A stretch of DNA of 64,000 nt from Paracoccus aestuariivivens (GTDB lineage Bacteria > Pseudomonadota > Alphaproteobacteria > Rhodobacterales > Rhodobacteraceae), in assembly GCF_009711225.1 (NCBI RefSeq), contig NZ_WMIE01000006.1, positions 1-64,000 of the forward strand, written 5' to 3'. Shown in pieces: positions 8,378 through 19,287 of this stretch; the first letter of the stretch is position 1, and the number at the start of each line of letters is the position of its first letter. The translations under genes and the position numbers were made by a program. The notes under the pieces are model-generated. The model was not told where the DNA came from. It did no database searches and saw only the letters and a program-made list of their open reading frames with translations.

Positions 8378-9106
8378 TCACACATAAGCGCGGTCGAATC
8401 TGGCAACGAAGGCATAGTCCGCGATCCGATCGGCATTCGACAGCGCCCGGCGAATTGGGGCACTCAGCCGCACATCTTTCGAAAGGGTGTCATCGGCGGC
8501 GGGGAATAACCGATTGATCTCATGGACGCAGGTCCCGAATGTACGGGAGATGTCCTCGAAAAACAGTTCGCGGTAATTCCCCGATCCGAAAGTCTGGCGG
8601 CACCACTCGATATCGTTGGTGCGCTCGACCACGTAGCTGCGCAATTCTTTTTCGTTCAGCGCCATCAGCCCGTCGCCCTTTTGCGACGCGCCATTGGCGG
8701 TATTCTGCCGAGCCGAGCTATTCTGGAATGCGGCCTGACGCGACACGAAAGCCTCGAACAGGTTGCGGCGGACCAGATGGACGACACGCGCTTCGTTGCG
8801 GATCCGGTCCCAAAGCGCGGAATCGCGAGGTTGGTGGTAATAATAGGCCAGAATTGCGACGTTCTTGCCGCTGGCCTTGGCCGATTCAGATATCGTGGAC
8901 CAAAGGGCCTCCGGCTCGAATTCGGCCATTTTCTTGAGCCTGTCGAGTGGCAGGCCGGTCAGCTTGGTCAGGACGCTATGCGAATCCGTATGCTTACGCA
9001 TGACTTCATGCATGACCACGATATCGGGACAGCACCTGCTCAGCGTGTCCAGGAAATAGCGGCCTCCGAAACGCGACGAGGTCATCACTACGTTCATATG
9101 GGTCAT
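8378..9106 (-). CDS. sulfotransferase family protein
   Basis: 242 aa from ATG 9106 (MTHMNVVMTSSRFGG); ATG 9097 is nearly as good, and a TTG at 9211 would add an unlikely leader overlapping the upstream gene. VVMTSSRFGGRYFLDTL is the 5'-PSB loop of the Stf0/NodH-like sulfotransferase type, and RVVHLVRRNLFEAFVSRQ the 3'-phosphate motif. REEL-type acceptor residues cannot be assigned. Transcribed after the glycosyltransferase at 9199-10572, it most likely sulfates the same glycan. Confidence 0.8.
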   Translation of the reverse strand: MTHMNVVMTSSRFGGRYFLDTLSRCCPDIVVMHEVMRKHTDSHSVLTKLTGLPLDRLKKMAEFEPEALWSTISESAKASGKNVAILAYYYHQPRDSALWDRIRNEARVVHLVRRNLFEAFVSRQAAFQNSSARQNTANGASQKGDGLMALNEKELRSYVVERTNDIEWCRQTFGSGNYRELFFEDISRTFGTCVHEINRLFPAADDTLSKDVRLSAPIRRALSNADRIADYAFVARFDRAYV

Positions 9107-9198
9107 GGCATGCTCGAATCGTGCTGTTTGCGGAGCGTCGCCTGTAAGCGACACGCGGAAGTTGTGGCAGTTAATACAACCGCCAATAACATCCCAAT

Positions 9199-10572
9199 TT
9201 AACAATTCCAAGTCACCGAACCAAAATTCCTGATCAGGGATTCTGATTTAACGCATTGATACAGAACAATTTCAGAGAAAATTTCATTCCCGATCGCGGA
9301 AGAAAAAGTCATGACATTAGGCAGGTCTGACGCAACTGCAGGCAGTTGTGCAAGATGCAGGACCGCAAATCGTGCCCCGCTGGCCTGCGCTTCGGCCATC
9401 GCAAAGCGACATGCGTGGTCCGAGGCGGTGACAATGATATCCGCGCCCTTTTCAAGCCCGTCGAGTCGGTCCCATGCCCCCGACCCGAATGTCAACTCGA
9501 ACAAGCTGCGGTGATCCGTCATCGCAACGATCCGCTCCGTGTCCTGCTTCAGCCTTTGCTGCCAACGTTCCCGTTCGGCTGGCTGATCAAGGTTCTTCAG
9601 GAAGCACATCGCCTCATTGATCGATTGCATTGTAGATACTGCCGGACTGTCGATCACATAGTTTTCCGGTTTGGGATTGGCTGCCGCGCGCCGGACTGGC
9701 ATCGGCAGCATCTGCGTGCGCGGCACCAGTTTTGCACCACGCAGGAAGGCGCCGATATTATCGGTATCAAGCACCATTTCCGCGGTTTCATAGTGATACA
9801 ACGTCAGTCCGGGATATTTGGCGAGACCAGACAGAATCGCATCGACCTCGTCAAACTGTCGGGGCAGAAACCTTTCATCATAACCCACGCGACGATAGGA
9901 CCAGGCGGGCATGGTCACGCGCCCCGAACTGCCGTCACCCCAAGTTCCCGAGAAATGATGGAAGATGAAGCTAGCACCTTCCGCGTCGAAGATATCGAGC
10001 AAAAGCCTCGTTTCGTCGCCCGTGACAAAATTATCCGCATCAAGCGAGGAATAAAGCTGCCCCGCAATAAAGGGCCGGAAGCTGTTCTTGGCTTTGCCGA
10101 AATGCCATTGCGGCATCCTTGGCAAAGCGATGACGCGCAGATAGCCGTCAGCCGCGGCATCCGCATGGTTCTGCAGCAGCCATGGAACAATTTCAGGCTG
10201 ATCTTCGAAAACGATCACCACGAACTCGACGCGATCGCGATAAGCCATGTTGGCCGACAGGTTCTCTGCCAGCGTCAGTTGCAGATCTCCCAGCCGGTCC
10301 ATCACCGGAATGCAGTACGAAAGCGCGATCCTGTGCGACGCGGGCGCATCAGGCTGGCGCCGCGCCAACGCACGCCCAAGACCGGCATCCAAAGACCTGT
10401 CTTGCCGAAACGCGCCGGTCCCCCGACCCAGCCGATGCCCGACGGTCAGAAAATGGCTTTCGGCGTCGAAATCGCCCGATGTGGCGTCGGCGTAACGATT
10501 GGCATACCAATGCGCATCGAACATGGGGTTCGCGTGCTGCAACAGATCGGAGAGCGACGGTTCTTTGCTCAT
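9199..10572 (-). CDS. glycosyltransferase (GT-A type)
   Basis: 457 aa. MFDAHWYANRYADA near residue 17 is the same pre-GT block as in the 677-aa enzyme. The catalytic module shares SYCIPVMDR, WHFGKAKNSF, DxD-type DADN (178-181), HHFSGTWGDGSSGR and FLPRQFDEVDAIL with the first module of that enzyme, so the two are paralogues. The C-terminal ~90 residues are unassigned. It is the first minus-strand gene of the cluster, divergent from the 1176-aa gene with a 121-nt gap that must hold both promoters. Confidence 0.8.
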   Translation of the reverse strand: MSKEPSLSDLLQHANPMFDAHWYANRYADATSGDFDAESHFLTVGHRLGRGTGAFRQDRSLDAGLGRALARRQPDAPASHRIALSYCIPVMDRLGDLQLTLAENLSANMAYRDRVEFVVIVFEDQPEIVPWLLQNHADAAADGYLRVIALPRMPQWHFGKAKNSFRPFIAGQLYSSLDADNFVTGDETRLLLDIFDAEGASFIFHHFSGTWGDGSSGRVTMPAWSYRRVGYDERFLPRQFDEVDAILSGLAKYPGLTLYHYETAEMVLDTDNIGAFLRGAKLVPRTQMLPMPVRRAAANPKPENYVIDSPAVSTMQSINEAMCFLKNLDQPAERERWQQRLKQDTERIVAMTDHRSLFELTFGSGAWDRLDGLEKGADIIVTASDHACRFAMAEAQASGARFAVLHLAQLPAVASDLPNVMTFSSAIGNEIFSEIVLYQCVKSESLIRNFGSVTWNC

Positions 10573-10589
10573 GGTTCACTTCATCAATC

Positions 10590-10612
10590 GACAAACTCTC
10601 GGGAGGCTTGTC
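10590..10612. promoter_or_regulatory. imperfect palindrome in divergent promoter region
   Basis: GACAA and TTGTC arms flank CTC/GAG half-steps within the 121-nt gap between the two divergent glycosyltransferase genes. The symmetry suits a dimeric regulator acting on both directions. No regulator gene sits nearby, and no consensus is recognised. Confidence 0.3.
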
Positions 10613-10693
10613 AGATAAACGGTCTGAGAAGCGTTGAACATATGGGTTGGAATGAGCAATAGGCCATACATGATGCGGCAAGAGTCGGTTCGG

Positions 10694-13600
10694 ATGAGCA
10701 CAAACACCACCCTCACGCCGGTCGGCTTCCTGAGTCTGGAAATTGCCGATGGTGATGTGTCCGACGCTTGGTGTAGCTCCATTGGACTCAAGATTCTCAG
10801 TGATCCCGCCCGACCCGGTCATGTCGAAATCCCGCTTCCCGGCTGGATCTGGCGCGATGTCGCCTCACCGGATGCAGCGCATATCCGCTGGACCACAGGC
10901 GAAGCAGAGATTTCACGGCAGGCAATATATGAGCGGCTGTCGCAGCTGACGGCAAAACCGGTCGATGCGTGGGACGCCCCCGCTTTGGTCGGTGTGCTGG
11001 AGCATTTCCATTATGGCGGCTTTTCGGCGACCCCACTGACGGCCAAGGAAAACGACTGGTTAAGGCAGGCGGCACAATTGACCGGACTGGGACAATTGAT
11101 CCCCGAACCGTTCAGCCCGACAAAGGTGCTTCCGGGACAGGCCGCGATCAGCGCCTTCGGCACGGCTTTGCGCCGTCAGAACGGTGATGCGGACCCGATT
11201 GGAACGCTTGAGGAAGCCCTTGGCAAAGCACTTGCCTTGGCCCCTGATCTAGCGGCACAACAGGCATTGATACTTGCCGCGACGGTAGAGTTCTGTCGGG
11301 CCGACGCATTGCCTCAACTCATCGCGATCCTGCAAAGTCACGGATTGCCCGAGCCTGCGTCATGGGCGTTTGAGCCGTGGACCCGAGCACAGGCGATGGC
11401 CTTCCGACTTTGCGCCAGCGACCAGTCCGGCGCATGTGAGCTTGCCGACGAAATCGCCGCGAACCCTATGGATTGGGTGGCAACGCCGGTTCTGGCATGG
11501 GCGCTGCGCTATCCGTTCACAGCTGCCGGTCGGCATCTGTCGGGAAATGTTCGCACGACCTTGATCAGCGCGATCACCCGCTTTTCCGAGGCGCGCGCGC
11601 CGCTTTCATGCTCCGAGATGATCCGAAGCACCGTAGCATTGCTGGCTAATTCGCTGCATATGCTGGACAATGACCTAGCCGAGGCCGTCATCTGGCGCTC
11701 GCTTCGGGCATTCGGCACATCGCCGACCTTCTGGGATGGCGTCGCAGCAGCGGTATCCGCGGGCAAGACCATGCCAGCCGAACTGCTCGCGGGTCTGCAA
11801 GCCTTTCGCCTTTTGCAGCAAGGCGCCTATGCGACTGTTCCCACAAGACATGCAGCCTTGGTCGAGACCGGCCTTCGACGTCTGCGCAATCTGGGCGTGG
11901 CCGATATCGATCGGTTGCAGGTCGAGTTGATGAGCGCCTCACGCTCGGGACCGCTTGAAACCAATCACGCCCTGACCGAGGCACCCAATGGTCCGGCGAC
12001 GCTGCTGCGCGCCGACCTTGCGCCCCGGACTTTGGCCGTTCCGCCCTCGCCGGCGATCCTGCGCAAGGCATTGCGCCGCGCGACCACCGACACCCCGACC
12101 GATGCCTTGGCCGACTTGCAACGCCGGACGATGGGACTGGCCCGAGCCTTGGCTGCCCCCGGTGCGCCCGACGCCCTAGCCTTGACCGAGCGACCTGCCG
12201 ATCCTGCGGAGATGATTGAACAACTGTCATCATTGCTCGTTCAGCTCTCCGGCCCCGAGGCACGCTATTGCGGTATCGGTATCGGTTACGCTCTGCTTGC
12301 CGATCTGGTAGCCGAGGGTACGCATCGCGCCAAGGCCATCCTGTCCACAATGCTGCCCGTGATTTCGGGTCTGGTGCGGGGACTGAACAGTTCCGAACGC
12401 GCGCAAATGGCGCGGGCTCCATTTCCCCGAAGTGCCTCGGCCCGCCTGCACGCCTGTCTGGACGCGGCACCGGATCTATCAGCTTTGGCCGATGCATTGC
12501 CGCTTCGAGCGTCTCAGGGGTTTCGGACGGCCCTGCGCCGACCCAATGGAATTCCGACCGGACCAGCACTGATCGACACATTGGTCGTCGTCGTTTCGTG
12601 CCACGCCAATCTCGACACACGCGTCGCAGCTTTGCGGCAGGGCTGGTTGTCAGATCTTGAGCGGATGAACATACCCTATATCGTGCTTGTGGGTGGGGAC
12701 GAGACACGTTTGAACGGCGACATCCTGCAAGTCGCCGCTTCTGACAGTTATGAAGGTCTACCACAAAAAATAATCGCGATGATCGACTGGGTTCTGAGCG
12801 AAACCGGCTTTGCTCATATGCTGAAGATCGACGACGATTGCCACGTCGATCCGGTCGCGTGGTTCGGCGATGCCCTTTGGCGGCAGACTGACTGGTATGG
12901 CCGGACACTCGACAAATCGGGCGGCCTTGCCGAGCGTGACTGGCATCAAGCCCGCGCCAAGAACGACGCTGCCCGCCTAAGTTTCGAAACATTGCCACTG
13001 GAAGGCATCTATACCGACGGATCGACCGGCTACGCTTTGAGCCGTGCCGCAATGTCGTCGATTTCGGCCGAGGCCAACCGGATCGAGGGCAGAAGACTGG
13101 TCGCGGGTGCCTTCTCCGAAGATCGCATGATTGGTGCGATGCTGACGCGGGCGGGTTTCATGCCCGAAAGCGGGAACTACTACAGCCTGATCCTGCGCAA
13201 ATCCTGCTCCGATGGATTGGCTGTCCCGCAATGGTCGGAAGGTTTCATGCCGAATGACCGAATTCGTCACACCAAGGTCGTCCACTTCGATGGCGTTGTC
13301 CCGAATGCCTGGATCGAGTCTTCCAGCCAGGCTGCCCATCTACTGCCCGCGCGGATCTGGCCCTCGGCCCGCCTGCCCGGAACAGCCTTTGACAATGCTG
13401 CGCTTTGCCTGATCAGTCCCGAAAGCACCGTTAACAGAGCAATCGAGGCCAAGATTGCTGTCGCGTCGGTTGTCCGCAATGAACGCGCGATCCTGCCGCA
13501 TTTCCTTGCACATTACCGCAACCTCGGGGTCGAAGCCTTCCTTATCGCGGACAATCTGTCCGATGACGGCACGCTGGAATATCTCGCCGGACAGCCAGAC

Positions 13601-14224
13601 GTGGCGCTGTTCAGCGCCTCGGGCCAGTTCCGGCATACGGATCAGGGCACGGACTGGAAACTGGCCCTCATGAGCCAGCTACGCTGCGGCCGCTGGACGC
13701 TCGTCGCGGATGCCGACGAATTCCTGGTGCTTCCCCACAATATCGGTCTGGCGGAACACATCGCTAAGCTGCCGGAAGCGGTCGATGCCCAGCGGGTTCT
13801 GATGCGCGATATGTATCCCGAGGGTAATTTTGCCGTAGCGGATTTCAACCGACAGGCACCGTTCGACGCGGCTCCACTATCTGACGCCGAACCATTCCTG
13901 CGCAATTCCATCTGGCGCGGGCCTTTCTCGAATTGCGAGACCCTCACCAGTGCCCTGCGGCACAGGCTGATGCCGGATGCGCGCATTGAGGCTTTCGTCG
14001 CCCAGAAAACGGCGCTTGTCCGTTATCAACCGTGGATGCGCTTCTCGACCAGCATGCATTACGCCACCGAGGTCACGCTTGCGGCCGACGACCTTATTTT
14101 CGCGCATTTCAAGTATCATGCAGGCTTTGCAGGCAAGGCCAGATCGGAAGCGAAACGGGGCCAGTACTGGAACTCGGCCGAGGAATACCGGACCTATTGC
14201 GAGACGGGATTCGCAAGCAGCTAA
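10694..14224 (+). CDS. 1176-aa fusion with two glycosyltransferase modules
   Basis: Residues 1-~620 are a mostly helical region I cannot assign. Residues ~625-900 look like a galactosyltransferase/GT31-type module: VVVVSCHANLDTR, the strand IPYIVLVGGDE, SYEGLPQKIIAMIDW and the DDD metal motif in LKIDDDCH near residue 710. Residues ~915-1176 are a GT2-like module (VASVVRNERAILPHFLAHY, DNLSDDGT, DADEF near 1004, HFKYHAGF), related to the second module of the 677-aa enzyme. The chosen start MSTNTTLTP lacks a strong ribosome site; in-frame ATGs from 10634 are possible. No membrane segment is seen. It points away from the other cluster genes. Confidence 0.8.
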   Translation: MSTNTTLTPVGFLSLEIADGDVSDAWCSSIGLKILSDPARPGHVEIPLPGWIWRDVASPDAAHIRWTTGEAEISRQAIYERLSQLTAKPVDAWDAPALVGVLEHFHYGGFSATPLTAKENDWLRQAAQLTGLGQLIPEPFSPTKVLPGQAAISAFGTALRRQNGDADPIGTLEEALGKALALAPDLAAQQALILAATVEFCRADALPQLIAILQSHGLPEPASWAFEPWTRAQAMAFRLCASDQSGACELADEIAANPMDWVATPVLAWALRYPFTAAGRHLSGNVRTTLISAITRFSEARAPLSCSEMIRSTVALLANSLHMLDNDLAEAVIWRSLRAFGTSPTFWDGVAAAVSAGKTMPAELLAGLQAFRLLQQGAYATVPTRHAALVETGLRRLRNLGVADIDRLQVELMSASRSGPLETNHALTEAPNGPATLLRADLAPRTLAVPPSPAILRKALRRATTDTPTDALADLQRRTMGLARALAAPGAPDALALTERPADPAEMIEQLSSLLVQLSGPEARYCGIGIGYALLADLVAEGTHRAKAILSTMLPVISGLVRGLNSSERAQMARAPFPRSASARLHACLDAAPDLSALADALPLRASQGFRTALRRPNGIPTGPALIDTLVVVVSCHANLDTRVAALRQGWLSDLERMNIPYIVLVGGDETRLNGDILQVAASDSYEGLPQKIIAMIDWVLSETGFAHMLKIDDDCHVDPVAWFGDALWRQTDWYGRTLDKSGGLAERDWHQARAKNDAARLSFETLPLEGIYTDGSTGYALSRAAMSSISAEANRIEGRRLVAGAFSEDRMIGAMLTRAGFMPESGNYYSLILRKSCSDGLAVPQWSEGFMPNDRIRHTKVVHFDGVVPNAWIESSSQAAHLLPARIWPSARLPGTAFDNAALCLISPESTVNRAIEAKIAVASVVRNERAILPHFLAHYRNLGVEAFLIADNLSDDGTLEYLAGQPDVALFSASGQFRHTDQGTDWKLALMSQLRCGRWTLVADADEFLVLPHNIGLAEHIAKLPEAVDAQRVLMRDMYPEGNFAVADFNRQAPFDAAPLSDAEPFLRNSIWRGPFSNCETLTSALRHRLMPDARIEAFVAQKTALVRYQPWMRFSTSMHYATEVTLAADDLIFAHFKYHAGFAGKARSEAKRGQYWNSAEEYRTYCETGFASS

Positions 14225-14313
14225 TGGCGCTGAAATCGGCCGCGACAGTCCCCTTCCCTCTGGCCAGCCGTGATCGGACTGGCCGGAGGTTTCATAGCCA
14301 TGCGGCCACGCTC

Positions 14314-14658
14314 CTATATAAAGGCGGTAGCTACGATCTCGATCAGCGTATCGCCCCCAAGATCGGCAACGCCGACGGTTGCGCGGGTAGGCAAGGCGTC
14401 CGGCGCCAGCCATTCCTTCCAGACCGCGTCCATCTGGGGTTTCAGGGCCATGTCGGTGATGAAGATCGTCACCGACAAAAGACGCGATTTATCGCTGCCA
14501 GCGACTTCCAGATAGGTGTCGAGCTTTGCAAGGATTTCCCGCGTCTGGCCCGCCATATCTAGCGTTTCGTCATCGCTGACAGTTCCGCCTATAAAGATCA
14601 TCCCGTTGCGTTCGACGATCCGGTGCATGATCGGGGTTTGCAAGAAACGGTTGGTCAT
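14314..14658 (-). CDS. RidA family protein (reactive enamine/imine deaminase)
   Basis: 114 aa, the usual RidA/YjgF size. Typical blocks include GMIFIGGTVSDDE, QTREILAKLDTYLEVAGSDK, LLSVTIFITDM and LPTRATVGVADLGGDTLIEI, with the conserved Arg before AT. RidA proteins hydrolyse reactive 2-aminoacrylate-type imines; next to amino-acid oxidase subunits, which release imines, that role fits. Its start overlaps the preceding stop by 4 nt and has AAAGGAAA in front. Last gene of the operon. Confidence 0.92.
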   Translation of the reverse strand: MTNRFLQTPIMHRIVERNGMIFIGGTVSDDETLDMAGQTREILAKLDTYLEVAGSDKSRLLSVTIFITDMALKPQMDAVWKEWLAPDALPTRATVGVADLGGDTLIEIVATAFI

Positions 14659-16136
14659 GGGCTTTCCTTTCGGTTTGGTTGAAAATCGCTGGGTGCATGG
14701 CCCGCCACAGCCTGAATGGCGGCGGGGGTGTGCGGCATGGCAGCCAATTCGGCCAAGCGCAGCGGCTTGACCGGAGCGCGCAGCCGGTATGTGCCGACTT
14801 CCGCAGGGCTTTTGCCCTGCATTTCCGCCATGATCTCGGTCACGGTCGGGGCGCACATTCGCCCCTGACACGGTCCCATGCCGCATCGCAGGAAGGTTTT
14901 CAGCTGGTTCGGCCCTGGCACACCTAGCCCGACCGCTTGTCGCAGGGTTCCGGCACGGATCTCCTCGCAGCGGCAAACGATCGTGTCGGGATCGCGTGGT
15001 GCCCTGAATTGCGGAGCCGGATGATAAAGCAGGTCTAGGAAACGCCGCCCCCTCAGCAGATATCTCGCCCGACGTTGCAGAGCGCTCAGTTGCCTGGCGC
15101 AATCCGGATCCGTTCCGATACGTAGATCAGTCGTGGCGGTCATTGCCGCAATGCGTCCCGCAACTGCGGCGTGACGGGCACCGCCAATGCCCGCGCCATC
15201 GCCCGCACAGATGATCCCCGGCACCGAGGTCCGCCCGACTCCATCGACGACGGGACGGAAGCAATGCTGCGCGTCATCCCAGACCAGTTCGCAGCCCGCC
15301 GCCGAGGTCAAGTTGATCGCAGGGATCACGCCTTGATGCAGCAGCACCGTATCCGCCTCGATCACGTGCTGTTTCTTGCGGGTCGAGAAGCGGACCTTCT
15401 CGGCGCGGTCCTGACCCGAGACAGCGATATCCTGCACGCCGCCGATCACCTTGATCCTGCGATAGGCCGAGACGAGCAGCGAGAGACCCTTGCGCAGATA
15501 TGGCGATGCGGCAAAGCTTGGCAGATGTTGGATCGCCGCCCATCGCTGACGTCGATCTGACGTGTCCAGCAACGCGACAATATGCGCGCCAGCATCGGAA
15601 AGCTGGTTGGCAAGCAGGTACAGCAGAGGCCCGCACCCTGCCAGCACGATCCGGCCCTGCGGAACTGCGGATGCGGATTTCAGGGCGATCTGCGCGGCAC
15701 CTGCCATCATGACACCCGGCAAGGTCCAACCCGGAACCGGCATGGGCCGTTCGGTCGCTCCGGTGGCAAGGATCACCCTGCCCGCACGGATGCGCCGCGC
15801 CGATCCGCCCAATGTCAGGCCGATCTCGGGCTCGGACTCGGGGTGTGCGCCTTGCAAGCTCCAGACGGTTGCCCCCGCCGCGTAATCGGCCCGACAGTCC
15901 AGAAAGCGCTGCACCAGTGGCAGGCCCTCGGCGTAGGACGCACCAAGCAACTTAAACGCGACAGGCCTATTGCGGGTAATGGCGCGGTAAATCTGTCCCC
16001 CCGGCGCGGGGTTCTCGTCGCAAAGAAGAACCCGAACATCATGGCTGGCTGCCTCGGTGGCGGCCGCCATACCTGCGGGGCCTGCGCCAATCACTACGAT
16101 GTCATAGCGATCGGCCAGATCGGCGGCAGCCGTCAT
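14655..16136 (-). CDS. FAD/NAD(P)-binding subunit of opine-type oxidase (HcnB/OoxA-like)
   Basis: 493 aa. The N-terminal Rossmann FAD motif VVIGAGPAGMAAATEA, the CDENPAPGGQIYR block, ATGATERPMPVPGWTLPGV and a second dinucleotide site (VLAGCGPLLYLLANQL) match the large subunit of octopine/nopaline oxidases and hydrogen cyanide synthase HcnB. The C-terminal BFD-like domain has cysteines CRCEE and LRCGMGPCQGRMC for a [2Fe-2S] cluster. Together with the two preceding genes it should oxidise an opine or amino-acid substrate to a keto acid. A GTG at 16151 would add five residues and overlap the upstream gene; ATG 16136 is preferred. Confidence 0.85.
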   Translation of the reverse strand: MTAAADLADRYDIVVIGAGPAGMAAATEAASHDVRVLLCDENPAPGGQIYRAITRNRPVAFKLLGASYAEGLPLVQRFLDCRADYAAGATVWSLQGAHPESEPEIGLTLGGSARRIRAGRVILATGATERPMPVPGWTLPGVMMAGAAQIALKSASAVPQGRIVLAGCGPLLYLLANQLSDAGAHIVALLDTSDRRQRWAAIQHLPSFAASPYLRKGLSLLVSAYRRIKVIGGVQDIAVSGQDRAEKVRFSTRKKQHVIEADTVLLHQGVIPAINLTSAAGCELVWDDAQHCFRPVVDGVGRTSVPGIICAGDGAGIGGARHAAVAGRIAAMTATTDLRIGTDPDCARQLSALQRRARYLLRGRRFLDLLYHPAPQFRAPRDPDTIVCRCEEIRAGTLRQAVGLGVPGPNQLKTFLRCGMGPCQGRMCAPTVTEIMAEMQGKSPAEVGTYRLRAPVKPLRLAELAAMPHTPAAIQAVAGHAPSDFQPNRKESP

Positions 16137-16141
16137 TTGTT

Positions 16142-16453
16142 TCACCGGCACGAGATCGTCCCCTGCTTCAGCTGGCGGGCGCGGTTCTGGCTGCGGACAT
16201 CCATTCCCTCGCGGATCTCGACCAGACAGCTCTGTCGGTTTTCGACCCCGTCAATTTCGACGAGGCAATCGAAACAGACCCCCATCAGACACAGAGGCGC
16301 GCGCGGAGCCCCGCTGACCACGCTGCTGCGGAACACACCCACACCCGAGGCAAGCAGGGCCGTCGCCACCGTCTCGCCCTGCATCGCGCGCAACGGTCTA
16401 CCGTCGAAGAAAAAGCCGATCTCGTCGGCAACGGCTTCAATGCGCCTGAACAT
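16142..16453 (-). CDS. [2Fe-2S] subunit of opine-type oxidase (HcnA-like)
   Basis: 103 aa. RAPLCLMGVCFDCLVEIDG with a later RQSCLVEI gives the C-x4-C-x2-C...C ferredoxin pattern found in the small subunit of HcnABC, opine oxidases and heterotetrameric sarcosine oxidases. PLRAMQGETVATALLASGV is the family's N-terminal strand. It passes electrons between the FAD subunits. It overlaps the downstream end of the DAO-type subunit gene by 17 nt. Confidence 0.88.
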   Translation of the reverse strand: MFRRIEAVADEIGFFFDGRPLRAMQGETVATALLASGVGVFRSSVVSGAPRAPLCLMGVCFDCLVEIDGVENRQSCLVEIREGMDVRSQNRARQLKQGTISCR

Positions 16454-17561
16454 GGAACCTCCGCGAATGGAACGGGGCCAGTTCGGGTGCCAGGGCGCCT
16501 GCCGCGATCATCGGCGCAACCCTGAGCATATGGTTCGAGGCCAAAGTGACACCTGAATGGCAGCTGGCAAGGAAAGCGCCGGGATGGCGCTCAGATTGTT
16601 CGTAGATCGGCATCCCGTCCATGGTCTTGATACGAAAACCTGTCCAACTTCGCAGGACGTTGGCCTCGGACAGGCAGGGAAAGACCCTGATCGCGCGATG
16701 CGCCAGAACGGCACTGATGTCCTGATCGGTCATGATGGATTCCGTCCCGGTTTCCTCGCTGTCGCCAATCATCACACCGCCCTCGTCGGTCTGACGGATG
16801 GTGGCCGAGACATGATCAAAGAAGGGACGGCATTTTTCAGTGACCAGAATCTGGCCCTTGCTGCGCTTCATCGGCGCATGCAGCCCAAGCATCGGGGCAA
16901 GCCGCTGGTTATCAAGGCCCGCCGCCAGCACGACACGTCGCGCCAGAACCGACCCCCAGTTTCCCGAAAGCCGGAAGCCATTCGAAACCGCGGCGATATC
17001 GCTGACGGCGTGGTGCGCGCGATACTCGACGCCGCGTGCGGTCATCGCGACATGCAACGCGCGAAACAACCGCAATGCGTTCACATGACCATCGGCGCGC
17101 GAATAAATCGACCCCACCACATCCGGCCCGACATGTGGCAGACGCACCCGCGTCGCTACCGCATCGAGAACCTCATATGACGCCGCGCGAACGCCGGTTT
17201 CCGAGCGGATACGCACCATCTCGGAAGCAAGCTGCTCCAGTTCCCGATCCGACAGCGCAAAGCTGAAACCGCCGCGCTGGCTTAGGCCGACATCGATGCC
17301 GCTATCCGCTGCCAGTTCTGTCGCAAATTCCGGCCAGCAGCCGGCGGCGGTCTGCGACCAAAGTGCATAGTCAGGCGCGCCAAGGCCCTTGCCCTGTACC
17401 CAAACCAGCGCGAAATTCGCCCGGGAGGCACGCAGATCCAGATCATCGCCATCTAGCACAAGGGTCGAGACGCCTTCGCGCGCCAGCCCCCACGCTAAGG
17501 ACGCGCCGACAAGTCCGCCTCCGACGACCACCATGTCGCGGATTTCAGGGTTGTGCATCAT
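16437..17561 (-). CDS. FAD-dependent amine oxidase subunit (DAO family, HcnC/OoxB-like)
   Basis: 374 aa. MVVVGGGLVGASLAWGLARE is the FAD Rossmann motif of the glycine/D-amino-acid oxidase fold. The C-terminal FRIKTMDGMPIYEQS and CHSGVTLASNHML complete the flavin and substrate site. It is probably the catalytic subunit, which oxidises the C-N bond and passes electrons to the 2Fe-2S subunit. Operon position just after the solute-binding protein gene links it to the imported substrate. Confidence 0.87.
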   Translation of the reverse strand: MMHNPEIRDMVVVGGGLVGASLAWGLAREGVSTLVLDGDDLDLRASRANFALVWVQGKGLGAPDYALWSQTAAGCWPEFATELAADSGIDVGLSQRGGFSFALSDRELEQLASEMVRIRSETGVRAASYEVLDAVATRVRLPHVGPDVVGSIYSRADGHVNALRLFRALHVAMTARGVEYRAHHAVSDIAAVSNGFRLSGNWGSVLARRVVLAAGLDNQRLAPMLGLHAPMKRSKGQILVTEKCRPFFDHVSATIRQTDEGGVMIGDSEETGTESIMTDQDISAVLAHRAIRVFPCLSEANVLRSWTGFRIKTMDGMPIYEQSERHPGAFLASCHSGVTLASNHMLRVAPMIAAGALAPELAPFHSRRFHVQAH

Positions 17562-17624
17562 TTATTCCAGAGAAGTGTGAACGATCCGGCGCGGCAGGTT
17601 GCCACGCCGAAAACCAAGATCAAC

Positions 17625-19279
<1,655 letters not shown>

Positions 19280-19287
<8 letters not shown>

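Noticed and set aside
11688..13052. 454-aa minus-strand open frame
   Set aside because: Antisense shadow of the 1176-aa glycosyltransferase; Arg/Ser/Pro-rich with no motif.
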